From Lomentospora prolificans (taxonomy: Eukaryota; Ascomycota; Sordariomycetes; Microascales; Microascaceae): 64,000 nucleotides of DNA. The stretch lies in assembly GCA_029532625.1 (NCBI GenBank), contig JARFXM010000006.1, positions 682,001 through 746,000 on the forward strand, written 5' to 3'. A program made the translations under genes and the position numbers. Of this stretch, positions 1 to 12,324 are shown piece after piece (the first letter of the stretch is position 1; each line of letters starts with the position of its first letter). The notes under the pieces are model-generated. The model was not told the origin of the DNA, searched no databases, and saw only the letters and a list, made by a program, of their open reading frames with translations.

Positions 1-190
1 GTCACTCGATAACCTTGTGGCCGATGTCAAGGCCAAGCTTAACAGGCGGGCCGAGCTCGAGGATATGACGAGGCAGGCCGAGGGTCTGAAGGTGGTTCAT
101 GGTATCAAGGGCGACGAGATTGAGGTGCCCGCTGCGACTGCGCCGGCGGATACGCCCGTCGTAGAAACGCCGCCTGTCGAGAACAAATAA
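1..190 (+). CDS. 3' end of an unidentified protein gene (partial)
   Basis: An open frame enters the window and ends at a TAA at 188-190, giving the last 62 residues of a protein (frame starts at base 2). The tail is charged and probably helical (KAKLNRRAELEDMTRQAEG), then turns into a low-complexity acidic/Pro/Ala/Thr end (PAATAPADTPVVETPP). I do not recognise the family. The codon choice and alanine/proline-rich tail look like a normal fungal C-terminus, and no other frame here is open with plausible composition. The 5' part lies outside the window, so function, exon structure and total length cannot be judged. Confidence 0.6.
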   Translation, partial: SLDNLVADVKAKLNRRAELEDMTRQAEGLKVVHGIKGDEIEVPAATAPADTPVVETPPVENK

Positions 191-3100
191 GTTGATGTGG
201 CCGTACACGGCTCCTAAGCGGGTTTACGGTGAGAGGATGAGCGAGCAACAATAGATAACCAAACAGCTTTAGATTAGCGATGAAAAGAATTGATATCTCC
301 CACGGCGGGGCCAATTATATGTCAGACGGATACGAAGGCTTTCCCGAGGAGCAGCCTCTCGTTTGCACCGCCAGGCTTTCGTGAAGCTTTCCCCAACAGG
401 TTCTCATGCCGTGCACTCACTCAACGCTGCATTGCCAAGAGAACCAAGAGGAATCGACTCGGCAGTCTTTCTCATGCGAACGCCACATATTCTTGAGCAT
501 AAGCTGCAGCATTCAGTATTCAAACGTACATTAAAGTCTCGGCAATTACGCAGAGAGCGACGATTAAATGTCCACCTCACAGATCAAACCCGAAGACTGG
601 GGAATTGCCACTAGGAGTAAAGGAAAAACGTCCATGTTGCGACGGGTTGTAAACAGGGCCGAGACCAACCGTCAGAACAGGGGAACCACGCCAACGCTCA
701 TCTTTCTCATTCTTCTAGAACTAGCGGCTTCAATTCAGATCCAGCCACCGCACCAAAGAGACAAGGGACAAAGTACGGTGCTGTGAGGCGATGGCCGCCA
801 CATCCCAAACAAGCTACGACGACGCATGTCCTCGAACCAGGCTGTCAAGGACTCGAAGGTGAGTCTCTCTTGCGAAACCCACAGCATCGACGTCCCAAGA
901 AATAGCCATGGATTGACAACGAAGACCCTCACTACAACCATCGGCACCTCTTGATGCGCCCGGGAACATTTCCAGGACTCAACACACGCCCGGAAACGCC
1001 GCTACTAGAGCCTTAAACTTCACAGTTCGACTAAACAATCCTTCGCGGATTCTAGCACAAGCCAGTTTAGTGCGCTGGTTGGCGAGCGCACTCGACCAGC
1101 TCAGGTTGGCCCATCAGCTATGACTCTTGAAGCTGCAGGTGGCTACATGTCTCATTTCGCTCCCTCATCCTTCTGTGCCCACGCAGGTACATGCCTCGTG
1201 TAAACACAAAAACATGCTAATGAGGTCCGTTCCTAAACGCAAACGCATGGACATCGCGTCGACAGCCTCTCTCGGGATACGTGCCCACACACAAAGTACT
1301 CTATCGATATTCCGCAAATGAACCACCTACCTAGCGTCTCCTTTGTATCTAGCGAGGATTCGGTAGGTCTAAAGGAGCGGATAAGTGGCACCCTAATGTT
1401 CCAAAGGTGAACGTGCGAGCTGCCCACGTGAACACCAGTTGATTCTTCCGTGAATGGCATTACATACGGATACGACGCCTCTCACGATTAGTCTTCATCC
1501 TACAGCCTCCATGGGGCAAAGGGCGATTTTTGCTTGCACGCGAGGCAACGCCCGCTGACGGTGCGTACTAATCGCCAATTCCTGGGGAAATAGGGTTGCT
1601 GGACTGGGAACTCTGGGGCCACCGTTGCCCCGGTTTAGAGAGAATGGGCTCGGCTCCTTGGCCAAAGGTCAACCACGTAGCCCAGCCCAGGGTATTCTCC
1701 GTCCGATGAGACGCTTTAGGTCATCAGAAGCGACAAGAGGTTATTCGCGATACTTGAGAAGGGACACGCTAAGTAATCCATAAAATTGTCGGCTGCTCAG
1801 TCGCACTCTGTTCCCAGACTGATCCTCCGTCAGATCAATTGCACTGAAATTATGCTCAAGCCGGGGAAGACGTGGCGTCTTTCATTGGAGACGGAGCAGG
1901 AAGCACAGATTCCGCTGCTTGACCCGAAGAGGATGGATGAGAAGACACTGTCCGTTTGGTCTTCCTCGTTATCAGCGCTACTCGATAATGGTCGATCTAG
2001 CGCCTCTCCTAACGGAGTAGTCGCTAACACCAACTTGCCAGGTAGTGGTTCGCCCCTGACTACCAGGAATTAGCGGCTCCCCAAAGAGGCATGATGGGAG
2101 GGCGAACACAGTCGTTTTGTTTCTTTTCAGTTGTCCGACCTGTCAACTCAAGGAAAGCGTCCAACCAGTAGTCTAACTTGCTGAAAAATTTCACCGACGC
2201 TGGCAAAGGGGGGCTAGCCCAGGGGCCAGCTCATCCCTCGCTCGGACGTGCAGCTTGCAGACCAAGGTATGTGCTAGTGGATCTGCAAACACGTCAAAAG
2301 TCGTTCAAGGATTGGACATCTGCCATCAGATGAGCTGGCTGGCCTCCTGATCCGCTTGCCAACTTTGAATTAGGGAGAACTCTAGGAGAAGAAAGCGAAA
2401 AAGAAAAGGAAAAGTGAGACACGCGATGCGGGTTTGAGGAGGTTCTCTCGTTCCGCCACGCAGGTGTGCTGAACTCCCATGAAAGTTCCAGGGCCCACGA
2501 CTTTAGCCATTGGTGTCCTGAGACTGACACCTGGATGGCCCGGGCCACCAAGACAGATCGTCAACAATTAGTCCCAAAGTACAGTCAGAGAGGGCAGCAG
2601 CGTTGAGCAGAGCGCCGAGGAGTTGGGCCAGCCAGCCATGAGGAGCACCGGAGCCGGGGGACCCTTTGACGGGAGGATGGCAGGCCTGAGGATGAGGGTT
2701 GCATCGGTCGCGCCACCCCCTGCCAGTACGACCTTGGCGGGGTCAATGACGGCGAGAGCTGGCCAGCGAAGCCAGGAAGGGCAGGCAAGGACCCGCGAGG
2801 GTTGCGACCTTGAAGAGGAATTGAGGTGCTTTAGGTGGTATTCCAGTGGATACCGTGCAAGTGCACTGTGTTTTCGAACGCTGGCTGGACCCGCGCTCAG
2901 TGCTGGCTGCCCTGAGCTTTGTGAGTTTTGCCAGCGTCTGGTCATTAGCCAGCCAAGCACAGTGGGCGATACTGGGCAGCGCCCTCTCTCTCTTCCCAAC
3001 CACGGGACAGGAAAACCCACGCTTTATCGTGGGTTATCGATAAGCTGTTGAGTCCCCGACGATGCCTCCTTTGAACCATGGTTCCAAACTGCCAGCCCTG

Positions 3101-6100
3101 GTTTCGGTTGGTCGAGTGGTATGGTCGCAGATCATGAAGCTTAACAGCACGGCAAAAGAGGGGAAAACCTGCCCCTCTGTTTTGGCATTTGCTTTTCTTT
3201 TCGGGATTCTGGTATACCCCAACCTCCACTCCGATTCCGAACCGGATCTCAAGATACCAGAGAACGTGGTGGACTGGGAATGGGCTCGCGAGGGCGAGGA
3301 TCGAGAACATTATCTCGATGAATATGTGAGAGAGGGCTGAATGTAAGACATGTTTCCGATCTCCGGCTTTTGTCCAGTATTTGCAGGTGCAGCCTCTGTG
3401 GTTGGCATTCTGGCCAGGGTCTAGCCCTCCATATTGCCCGCGTGTACCGAGGTATTTCGTCTGATTTTGAAAAAGACTCGACATGCGCCATCACATATAT
3501 CTCACATATCTCACGCACCGCCAGCGTCTTCATACACAATTCGGAAGAGAGGGGAAAAGAAAATGTGATAGAAATGGAAGGATTTATGCTGCGCCATAGC
3601 CTCATGGCAAAGAACAACCTCTCGTTTTGCGGTGAGGGACAAGCGAGAGAGCGACGCACACGGACGTGGGGTAACGGGCTGGGGAGTCCAAGTGGTGACC
3701 GGGGTGCCGTGCCGCATCAGACTGCTCAGGTTCTAGTTCTGTGCGGCGAGCGACGGTGTCATATTCTTGATGTTTCGTTTAGGCTGTGGCATTGGCCTCC
3801 GTTTGAAGTAGCTATTTGGGGATGGCTCGGAGAAAAGCAAATTGCCGGTGGGGTGGGGGGCCGCGAGCAAGACAGGTGCTGAGAGCCTCGCCCCTCGGCC
3901 ACTTTGTGATATTATAGGCATTATAACCGTACGTCGTAACAAGTGATGGAGGGGTAGAGCATCTGAGAAGTGGGAGCCCAAAGACGTCTCGGGCAAAAGC
4001 CTGTCGCCTGTTCAAAAGACCCATCCTAGCCTGGTGTAGGAGGAGGGGAGGTCATCCGAGCAAGCAGCGAGCTGGCTCCGAACATGCCTAGGAAGTAGGC
4101 AGACTGGTGATGGCGTCAAGAACGGCTTATCGTATTCACTCTTCCAGTCATCTCCTACAGCTTCTCCCCACTTTAGTCGATGACACGCGTGCGTGGTCGC
4201 AGACGCGAAAAAGGCAGATGATAAGCGCAACCGGGCGAGTGACATAAATGGTGGCGCCCGCCTTCTCCCAAGCGGTTTCCGGCTTGGGTGGCGCCTCATT
4301 GACTGGACCTCTTGATATGCTCCTTACAGGAGCATGCTACAACAGACACAAGGGGACTTCATTGAAAACTATCCCTCACTTCTTCAGACTGCAAGAGTTG
4401 GTGCACTTCCTCGGGGGCCATTCGGCAGATTTATGAGCTCCGCAAACGCAGGTACGGAGATGACATGGTTAAACCCTGGAGGGTGCCTCGACGGTGGCTG
4501 CCAATCCTCTGGTTATCGACTAGGATCAAGGCATTTCGCCCTCGGATAAGTGCAGGACTACGAGTAGTAGTAGGAAGGGCTGGCTGAGAGAGCTAGGTCG
4601 CCATTTACAGAGCCAGCGCAACGGAGGGTTGTGTTGGAATGTCGACTTCGGCAATCACGCCCCCGCGACTTCGATTTGGGGAACCCCGCAGGCCGAAGTT
4701 CCTAACAGCTTTAGCGGTGTCTTGAGTGAAGGCCTGACTGTCAAGCTGCAACGTGTGTGTTGTCAAAATCTGTCGACGGGGATTCAGGTGTACGTGGTTT
4801 ACCAGAATGTCAAATGGCTTCGGTGCATCCTCGAGAAGCCAGCGATGACAAAGGAAAAAATGGCGCGCCTATAGTGATCTGACACAGGGATGCCTTCAGG
4901 TCGAACGAGCGAAGGGCAGATGTGAATGTGGTTCAGCTGGGGAACTGGAACCTTGGAACTAAACTTCGGCGATTCGACGGGAGCCTTAGAGCTGGCCATC
5001 ATGAGTTTGGGAGCCTCGAGAACACCTACCATTATTTTGGCCATCGCGGCGATAACGTCTGGTGCCTCCGCCGTTCTTCGAAACAAAATGCCCCTGGAAC
5101 AGCGGCGGCCGAACGATAGCTGGCTGAGAGAGAGGCGAAAGTATAATTCTTTAGGTTTTCATGCAAACAGTAATAGCGCATGTCCACCAAATTCTCTGGT
5201 CCCGAAGGGACCAAACTTCGTCATTCATGGGACGCCTGTGACATATACTCCGTGGAAATATCGGCCTCTTCTTTCGATGTCATCCCGTACCAAACGTCGA
5301 GTGTACACGGTTTGGAAGAATCAAAATATTGGCTCTATGATCCCATCGCGTCTGTTGCGCGTTACTACTTATAAAAGAAATGAAGCTCTGCGATGAGCCG
5401 TTATGCTGAGAAGAGTGGGCAATAATATCGGCGCCGGGCAGCAGGTCATTCTCAACTGTGCATACCGTTTCCTAATCTGATTTTGAATTGGACGCCATGC
5501 GGTCAATAGACAGGCTTGGGGAAATTCAAGTTCCGCGTTGAGTTGTACCTGGTACTCCGTGTTATTTCAATCAGCTGTCAACTGTGCCTTCCTTTCTTTG
5601 TTGCGCTAGTGCCATGGCCCCATTTCACCTCCTGTGGAGCGAGCGACGCTCGTACTCGGCGCAAGTACAACGTACCTTTCTGCGTCGGGCCCCGGTCCCT
5701 GTCACTCTTCCGCCTCCCTGTGTCTCCCCTGCTCCTTTCCCTGGTCAGGCCAGGCCATCCTCCTTCCTATCTGTATTACTGTACATCGTAGACTCCCTGT
5801 TCTTGTTATTGCTCTTCCCCATGTCTTGCTTCTTACCTGCCTCCCTTTCAAGCTTTCCAAAGGTCGAGCCTCAGCTCCTTCTCTTGCGACCACCCAACCC
5901 CACTGTACCTGAGGCTATTCCGCTTTAGGCATAATGGCTTGAGATCGAGGTTGGTCTTGACTCCTGCTTGGGCTCTGCACCTCCTTCGTAATTGCAGCGA
6001 GCGAGAATTGTTATGTGCGTGTTAGTCCCAAGCTGGAGATGCACAACCGCTCCTGCTGCGACTTTTCTTCCTGTGCCCCCAATCCTATTTACTCGTAGAC

Positions 6101-7416
6101 TCCCCCGTCTCTGCGCTGCCCTTCCTCCTGTGTCTCCTCCATGCATCTTCTTGGAAATCTCCCATTCCCGAGCCCCACTGTCGAATGCTTCTAGCTCTCC
6201 TGTACGAATAGTCCAATTTATCCTCCGTGCTCAGGGCGGAAAAGCCTGTCTGCTGGCTGTGCGCGCGCCACATACCACAGCATCCCCTTTTATATACACC
6301 CGGATTCCCTGTCCACCCCATCGGAAATTCGTATTGCTTCTGACGTTTCCGCTGGCTTCACGTCTCTTTCTTCTTCCATTTTGTCTTCTTCCTCTCCTTC
6401 TCGTCTCTCCCTTTCTATATAACTTACCCGGACCGGAAGCGGATCCCGTCTGTCGTTGCCGCACATCATCAGCGAGCATTGCCATCGTCTACATCAGTTG
6501 ACGCGAGTCTTTCTTTTCCCACATACCACCATCGACTACCCGCCGGCAGCCGGTCTGGCCATCCCATACGGTGACGCATTACTCTAGAAAGCTTCCACAG
6601 TCGCCGGGTCTCGCAATCTGAAGCACAATCGGCAAACAGGCTAAACAAAACTTCTAACGCCACGTCGAGACCACCTCCTGACACCAAACCTGGTCGAAGA
6701 TCATTTACTACCCGCGCTGCCCACCCACCTTGGCAGCTTAGAGGATCTACTTAGTACAATAGGACGTGCCATCCTTATCACGGCCTCTCGTCATTCTGCT
6801 CCACGGAATCACTTCTTGGGACGAACGATCTACGGGCAAAAAGGCTGTCGTTTCATGGCAATTTTCTATACAAACTTTTCTGCTTCCTCGATCCCGGCTT
6901 CCATCTCATCCCGTACCCTACTTTTCGATTGAACGGGACCGGTTTTTCTCTTCTCAATCCTGAATCGCTTTCCGGCGCGCAAACTTTGGACGACACACAT
7001 CCATCAACCCAACGACTATCGAGCAATCGACGGATCTACTTTGCCAGCATTTTGGAACCTTTACCGGGACCCGAATGCGATTATCAAGCTGGCGACAATT
7101 CGACATTCTGAATCGGAGAACCGGCAAAAGGAAAATTGCAATATTATCCTAATCTCATCCTCTCTCCCGACTTGCGCGCGCAAGCTTTAGTCTGTTTCCA
7201 CACCATCTCTCTCTCCGTCTCTTTTCTCCATCTCCACCACTTTCAAACTTTCGCAATTCCCAGGAATACCATCGGACTTTTCCCAAGTTTAGCTAGGGGA
7301 TAAACATCTCGATCTACATTGCCTGCGCGCTATAATCAGGCTCGACGAGTTGAACATCCATCCTCGTTGCTCTTGCCTACATCCCGCTCATCTCCACACG
7401 TCAACTACACATTGCC
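191..7416. other. 7.2-kb intergenic region without a supportable gene
   Basis: Frames are broken throughout; the longest open stretches (about 140-180 codons near 2.6-3.9 kb) overlap each other on both strands and resemble no family. The DNA holds several copies of a GCTGGCTG/CAGCCAGC motif (2332, 2628, 4580, 5122). From about 5580 to 7416 the + strand becomes strongly pyrimidine-rich with many CTTCCTCC/TCTCC stretches, as expected for the promoter and 5' leader of the gene starting at 7417. No tRNA, rRNA or transposon-derived frame was seen. Confidence 0.5.
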
Positions 7417-8709
7417 ATGCCCGGTCTAATCCCCCTCATGCTTAAGCCCGCGACGGCGGGCACCCGCCAGAGTGTTCTCTATTCTCCGAATACGCAACCC
7501 GCCTCACCGTCGTCTGTGTCGCGTCCCGCAGTCTCCCCGTCGGGCACCCCGAGGGATGCTCTGCAACGACTGTCATTGCCTTCTAGCTTCCCTTCGGCGC
7601 AACAAGACCCACCCGCTACCGCGATCCAGAAACACACAAGGCGCTTCTCGTGCCAGACGACCCCTGCTGCTCTTCCCATCGTGCCCTACACTCCGTCCGA
7701 ATGGGCCAAGGCTGTGAGCGAGGTGAAGCGTCTATACCTGCACAGGCGATACAGGCCTTGCTCTGTGAGGTGCAGTGCTATCCTGGACAACATCAAGGAC
7801 ACCGTAAGTATAAATGTTGTTTAGCGGGGTTAATGGTTCCGACTAACGCGTGTCCCCCAGTCCAATGCTGAGCCGGCCTACCTAATCTATCTCAACTTCT
7901 ACGCTGCCATCTCCAAGGAGATGAGCTCTAGAGCTCTACACCCATCTTCATCTTACAGAGCAACCCTCCTACGACAGGCAGAGGCTCACTACAACCGCGC
8001 CGCCGACTTGATCCAGGCGGAGGATAGCAGCATGAGACGTTTCTCCCGCTTATCAACTGCTTCTTCTAGTATTAACTCACCTGCTAGCTCCGTTGGCTCG
8101 CGGGCGTCCACTACCTCAACTCGTCTCTCCTCACCTGCTCCCTCTGTGTATGGTGTAGAAGATAAACCTGCTGCCGCGGTCACTGCGCCCGCGAAGAAAC
8201 GCGTGACCTTTTCTGACATGGTCGCTGAACCCATCATCCGACCCGATTCGCCTACTCTTGGGTTCGATGAATGGGTAGCACCCACTGTCCCCACAGAACT
8301 CAAGTCTGCTCTACATGTCCCCCAGCCTCAGCCCGTGTACCAGCCAGAGACAACCGAGGCGCCAGAGGAGGAAGAGGATGAGCGCAGGCCATTTAGTTTC
8401 CGGGATAGTGAGCTCTTCTTGCCGGAAACCTCTATTGACCGCTATTGCTCCGTCCTTTCGGGGCTAGCGACTCAGGTTGCGATTCATCTCGAGGGCGTCC
8501 GTGCCGAGCTGGAGAAGCCTACAGGCGAGGATGGCCACTCTTCGGGCAGGTCCACTCCCGAGTCTGTTGCCAGCATGGATGCTGAGTCTAAGGCGCTCGA
8601 AATCCGCGCGCGTATCGACAAGCTCAAGCAAAATGGATGGCGCAGGAGGCGGTTTGACCCTTCGAGGTATCAAGCCCTACGGCAAAGTGTCCTCGCCGAG
8701 CTTGAGTAA
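7417..8709 (+). CDS. Conserved-looking fungal protein of unknown function (411 aa)
   Basis: Two exons: 7417-7803 and 7861-8709. The 57-nt intron has donor GTAAGT, a GACTAAC branch site and acceptor CAG, phase 0; reading through it meets a TAG, so splicing is required. The protein opens with about 90 Ser/Pro/Thr-rich residues. A compact region follows, about residues 90-190, spanning the exon join: aromatic and helical, with YTPSEWAKAVSEVKRLY, then AYLIYLNFYAAISKEM and LLRQAEAHYNRAADLI. It looks like a pair of helical hairpins of TPR or MIT type. The rest is Ser-rich and acidic, and the last 30 residues are basic (RRRRFDPSRY). I do not recognise a named family. The long pyrimidine-rich leader upstream and the absence of competing ATGs in good frame support this start. 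Confidence 0.85.
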
Positions 8710-9530
8710 ATATGGATTTTTAAACCGGCCTGCATTTAAGGTGTTTTGGGCGGTTGCTAAAGCTGTTTTCTCTCCTTTTCCCCTTCTTTTCCTTTTGCCT
8801 GCCTACCTTTGGATACCCTTCTTACATGACTGTACTCTATGATACAAAGTTGGTGGATACGATGCAATTTACGAGGGCGACGTTGTTTTCTTCCCTTTTA
8901 CTACATATTATTTGAACTCACCTTCACTGGTGCCTTTCCTCTGTCTAGTCGATAGCCCCTTGGCTCAATTGCGGCATATCCATGTATCTAACTCGGAGTG
9001 TACAATCAAAATTTGATGCTTTTACCAAACTCGATGGGTCTCATTATCGCTCTCGTTCTCATCACAGATGAACTGTCAGTGACCCGAATCAAAATACATA
9101 ATCGTTCGCAAGTCTACAAAGACACGGCAAGGCCCGCGAAAATTAGAAAAATAAACTAGCGACAGCATTCCGTTCCGCGTCTTTCCAAATCCTCAAACTG
9201 CTTACGTCTCGGTTTGGAGCAATCTTTGTCTGTGGTTGCCGCCCAACACCCTCTTGATTATTTAGCCGCGACCATTCCGTTTTACACACTTTGAATCATG
9301 GTTTCCCTATATCCTCGCAAGCCGCACCTCCATTGGGTCTGGGAGCTATCATTTTTGGGATGTTTTGGGATGAGTCGGAGAGAGGAGCTTCCCCTATCTA
9401 GAAAGCTAATATTATATGGGGAATTGTTGAGGGAAGCAAGGCGCAGAGAGAGGACCTGGCGATGCAAGAAGCAAGCAAGGACAAAGGGTCTTTGTGATGC
9501 TGGGATTTTTTTTTCTTCTTCTCAACTCAA

Positions 9531-9607
9531 CCCTTTTTTCCCTTCTTTTCCTTTTTCCCTTTTTCCCCTTTTTTCCCTTTTTTCCCTTTTTTTTTCTTTC
9601 TTTCTTT
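9531..9607 (+). repeat. 77-nt uninterrupted polypyrimidine tract
   Basis: Every base from 9531 to 9607 on the + strand is C or T, arranged as blocks of CCC alternating with runs of 4-9 T. Parts are close to mirror-symmetric (CCCTTTTTCCC, CCCTTTTTTCCC). It lies about 0.8 kb after the stop codon of the gene ending at 8709. Confidence 0.95.
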
Positions 9608-10405
9608 ATTATCTCCCACCTGGGTGGGATAACGTCGTAGATGATTTTATTCAGGCCTTGGTTACCAAGTCATTCATTCTCCCCATGTAGTTCGTCATGC
9701 GGCGGTAATTGGTTTTCTATGCCTTCACTTCTGAGGCATTAACCTGGTGCTCCAGAAAAAGAAAGCTTGTGCAAGAATTCCGGTAAACGAGCTCCAAGCA
9801 GCAGAACCAGGTTACCGAGCTCCTCAATAATCTAACAACAATTAAGTTTCCCCCATCAAACCTGTCAAATTTCGCCGTTTCCACCGCCTATCCACGGTTT
9901 CGGTGCCATTATTATTATTAGATAAACCCCGAAAAAAAGGCTCTTATAGCATAAGAGCTATCCCCGGGGGTCACCGAATCAGGGCATCCGAGGCACGCGG
10001 TGGCATGATGCGTCGGCATGGCTCGCACGACCAATTCCGATTCACATACGCGCCTGTGGGAAAATCCGAGTGATGGATTCGGGCGCGTCGGTGTGGGATC
10101 GGTGCGCGTCTTGGTATCTGGGAGATTTCGGTCAATCTCCCGCCCAGCTTGCTTTGAGTTCAGATGGGAAAATATGCGGCCGATTCGGACAAAGAAGAGA
10201 TCAATGTCATGCGAGCATTATCTGCAATGACCCTCCTGCCATAGTCCACGTGCGAAGATCGTAGGTCCATCTCATCAGGTCTACACTAGAGGCGGCTTGC
10301 TGAGGACAGAACCAGGCACAGCCTTGGCCTTATACTGATATATCAATATTGATCAACAACGTTTGAACCCATTCACCGAAGGTGCTGACTGAGAAATATC
10401 ACCAG

Positions 10406-10406
<1 letters not shown>

Positions 10407-10440
<34 letters not shown>
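10407..10440. repeat. (CA)17 microsatellite
   Basis: Thirty-four bases of perfect CA dinucleotide repeat, in intergenic DNA about 400 bases beyond the stop codon of the kinase gene on the other strand. Confidence 0.97.
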
Positions 10441-10442
<2 letters not shown>

Positions 10443-10743
10443 GTGACGAACAGGTAGATCGGTGTGGAGGAACATGAGAAATCCATTAGCATTCTAGGCC
10501 CAGATTCTGTCAGTCGAATGTAATCCTCTCTCGGGGGCGTAAAAACAAAAGCGAAGCCAATTCAAAACCCTATGCGTCAAGATGAAAAGGACTCGGTTCC
10601 TTAAGACAGTGAACAGAAACAATCCGGGGTAACATCTGAGAAATCGTCTCGATATCGGCCATTTCGTGACACGCCTTTTCACGCCTGTGCGGAGCTGTGC
10701 GTCTGTTGGCCGAAAAGCGTTCGAGGATATCATCAATTCTCCA

Positions 10744-10762
10744 CCCCCCCCCCCCCCCCCCC
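10744..10762. repeat. C19 homopolymer
   Basis: Nineteen consecutive C residues about 90 bases beyond the stop codon of the - strand kinase gene, likely in its 3' UTR or just past it. The exact length may be affected by sequencing error. Confidence 0.9.
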
Positions 10763-10852
10763 ATGTGTGCTTTTTTGATCCCCCCTCACACCTATCTGAG
10801 CAGGTTCTTACTAGATTCTCCGAGCAGAACAGCTCATTTCACCTCGCGACAC

Positions 10853-12324
10853 CTAAGAACGCTGCGACTCTTGGGCGGCCTGTTCCTGGAAATTACGTGT
10901 CTCCTCCTGCTCCTTCATCTCACGGACCTTGGCCAACACAACCTCGCGGAAGATGGCACCTTTGACCGCCCTGGAAAGCGAGCGCTTCTCCTGACCTCCC
11001 GGGCTGCCCTCGATAGCTTGGTCGCTAGCAAAAGTAGGGTCGTCGGGTACGTCCGAGTTCTCAGGGTCCTCCTCCTGCGCCTTGAGGGCGGCGATACGGT
11101 TTGCAAGCTTGACTTTCTCGACACCGCGTCGAAGCTTGGCCTTAGCCATGTACGAGCGAATCTCGGGAAGCAAGTTGTGATCGGTAGCTGTGTCTCCAAC
11201 AAGCCATGGGTGGCGGAGAGCTTCCTATACGAATGTTAGCTAATGCCGCTATTTGATGAAACAGACTATCAGCGCAACCAAAGACGTACCTCACTCGTGG
11301 CACGGTTCTCGGGAGATGGTTGAAGGAGCGTAAGGATAAAGTCCTTGGCGGCCTGGCTGACATCCTTCCAGTAACGGTCGTGGAAGACGACTTGTGAGTT
11401 CATGCACTCCTCAATGAGCTCCTGAAGGTTCTCGGACCGGAAGGGCGAGTAACCGCAGAGAAGGGTATAGGTGATGACACCCATCGACCACATATCTACG
11501 GGCTTTCCGTGACCCTGCTTGAGCATCACCTCAGGAGCCGCATAGCCGAACGAGCCAGCCATCGTGGTGAGCACCTCGTCCTTACGGTCCAACATCTTGG
11601 CGATACCGAAGTCGGCGAGCACAAGATCAGAGTCGGCCGCTCTCGTGAGATAAAGAAGGTTCTCTGGCTTCAGATCTATAGGATAACACGTTAGCATAAA
11701 GATGCAACAGTACAAAGCAGAATGAGGAGGTTTTCTCGGACAAAGGAGAGAACGGACCTCGGTGAACGACATTGTTCTGATGGAGGTAGTTGACGGCGTC
11801 AAGAACCTGCCTAATGGTCTGGGAAGCATCCTTCTCCGTGAACTTGCCCTGCTCGCAGATGCGGTCAAAGAGCTCGCCACCGGTGGCTAGCTCGGTGACG
11901 ATGTAGTACTTGTCCTGCAACAAGCCATCAGTCAGCAACGCCAACACAAAACGCGAGGCTGCATAAAAAGGTTCCGTCCATCTGGGCCAACAAAGACACT
12001 AACGTACCCTAGACTCGAACCAATCAACAAACTTGACGATGTGCTTGTGGTGAAGGCGCTGGAGGAGATCAAGCTCATCGTACACCATCTGTTCGTTGCC
12101 CTTGACATTCTTCTTGAGGATGATTTTAACGGCCACCTTGCCGCTCGGGGAGTCGGCCTCGCGGACGATACCATAGGTACCGGCGCCGAGAGTTCGGCCG
12201 AACTTGTACTTGGACCTGGAGGCGGACCGATTAGCGATTGCGTCGCAGGGAAAAAGGCGAGCGATTAGGCGCAAAGGTACTTCTTATCGTAGCTTTCGGG
12301 TTGGCTGTGAAGCCGATTAAACAT
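10853..12324 (-). CDS. cmk1: Calcium/calmodulin-dependent protein kinase (CaMKI type, 388 aa)
   Basis: Five exons on the - strand: 12281-12324, 12008-12215, 11758-11914, 11290-11675 and 10853-11224; all introns are GT-AG (65, 93, 82 and 65 nt) and the phases close. The start MFNRLHSQPESY is typical of fungal CaMK and needs the 44-nt first exon. Kinase features: glycine loop GAGTYG (residues 25-30), ATP-binding Lys45, catalytic loop HRDLKPEN with Asp137, DFG at 158-160, activation segment TTMAGSFGYAAPE with a phosphorylatable Thr (173/174), and APE. After the kinase lobe (ends near HPWLVG) a basic helix (residues about 285-320) is the expected place of the autoinhibitory and calmodulin-binding segment. 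The tail is acidic and then charged. The family acts in cytosolic Ca2+ signalling, phosphorylating Ser/Thr. Identification is firm; which of the fungal CaMK paralogues it is cannot be settled here. Confidence 0.95.

Larger units (their letters stand above)
8710..10852. other. Intergenic region with simple-sequence tracts
   Basis: This lies between the converging genes at 7417 (+) and 12324 (-). It holds an uninterrupted 77-nt pyrimidine tract (9531-9607), a (CA)17 microsatellite (10407-10440), a C19 run (10744-10762) and overlapping AT palindromes at 10336-10353. Short open frames at 9298 and 10018 show no family features. Confidence 0.5.

Noticed and set aside
2568..3484. Overlapping open frames of 142-179 codons on both strands
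   Set aside because: The frames overlap each other in opposite directions, have no domain or conserved motif, and some lack an ATG start.
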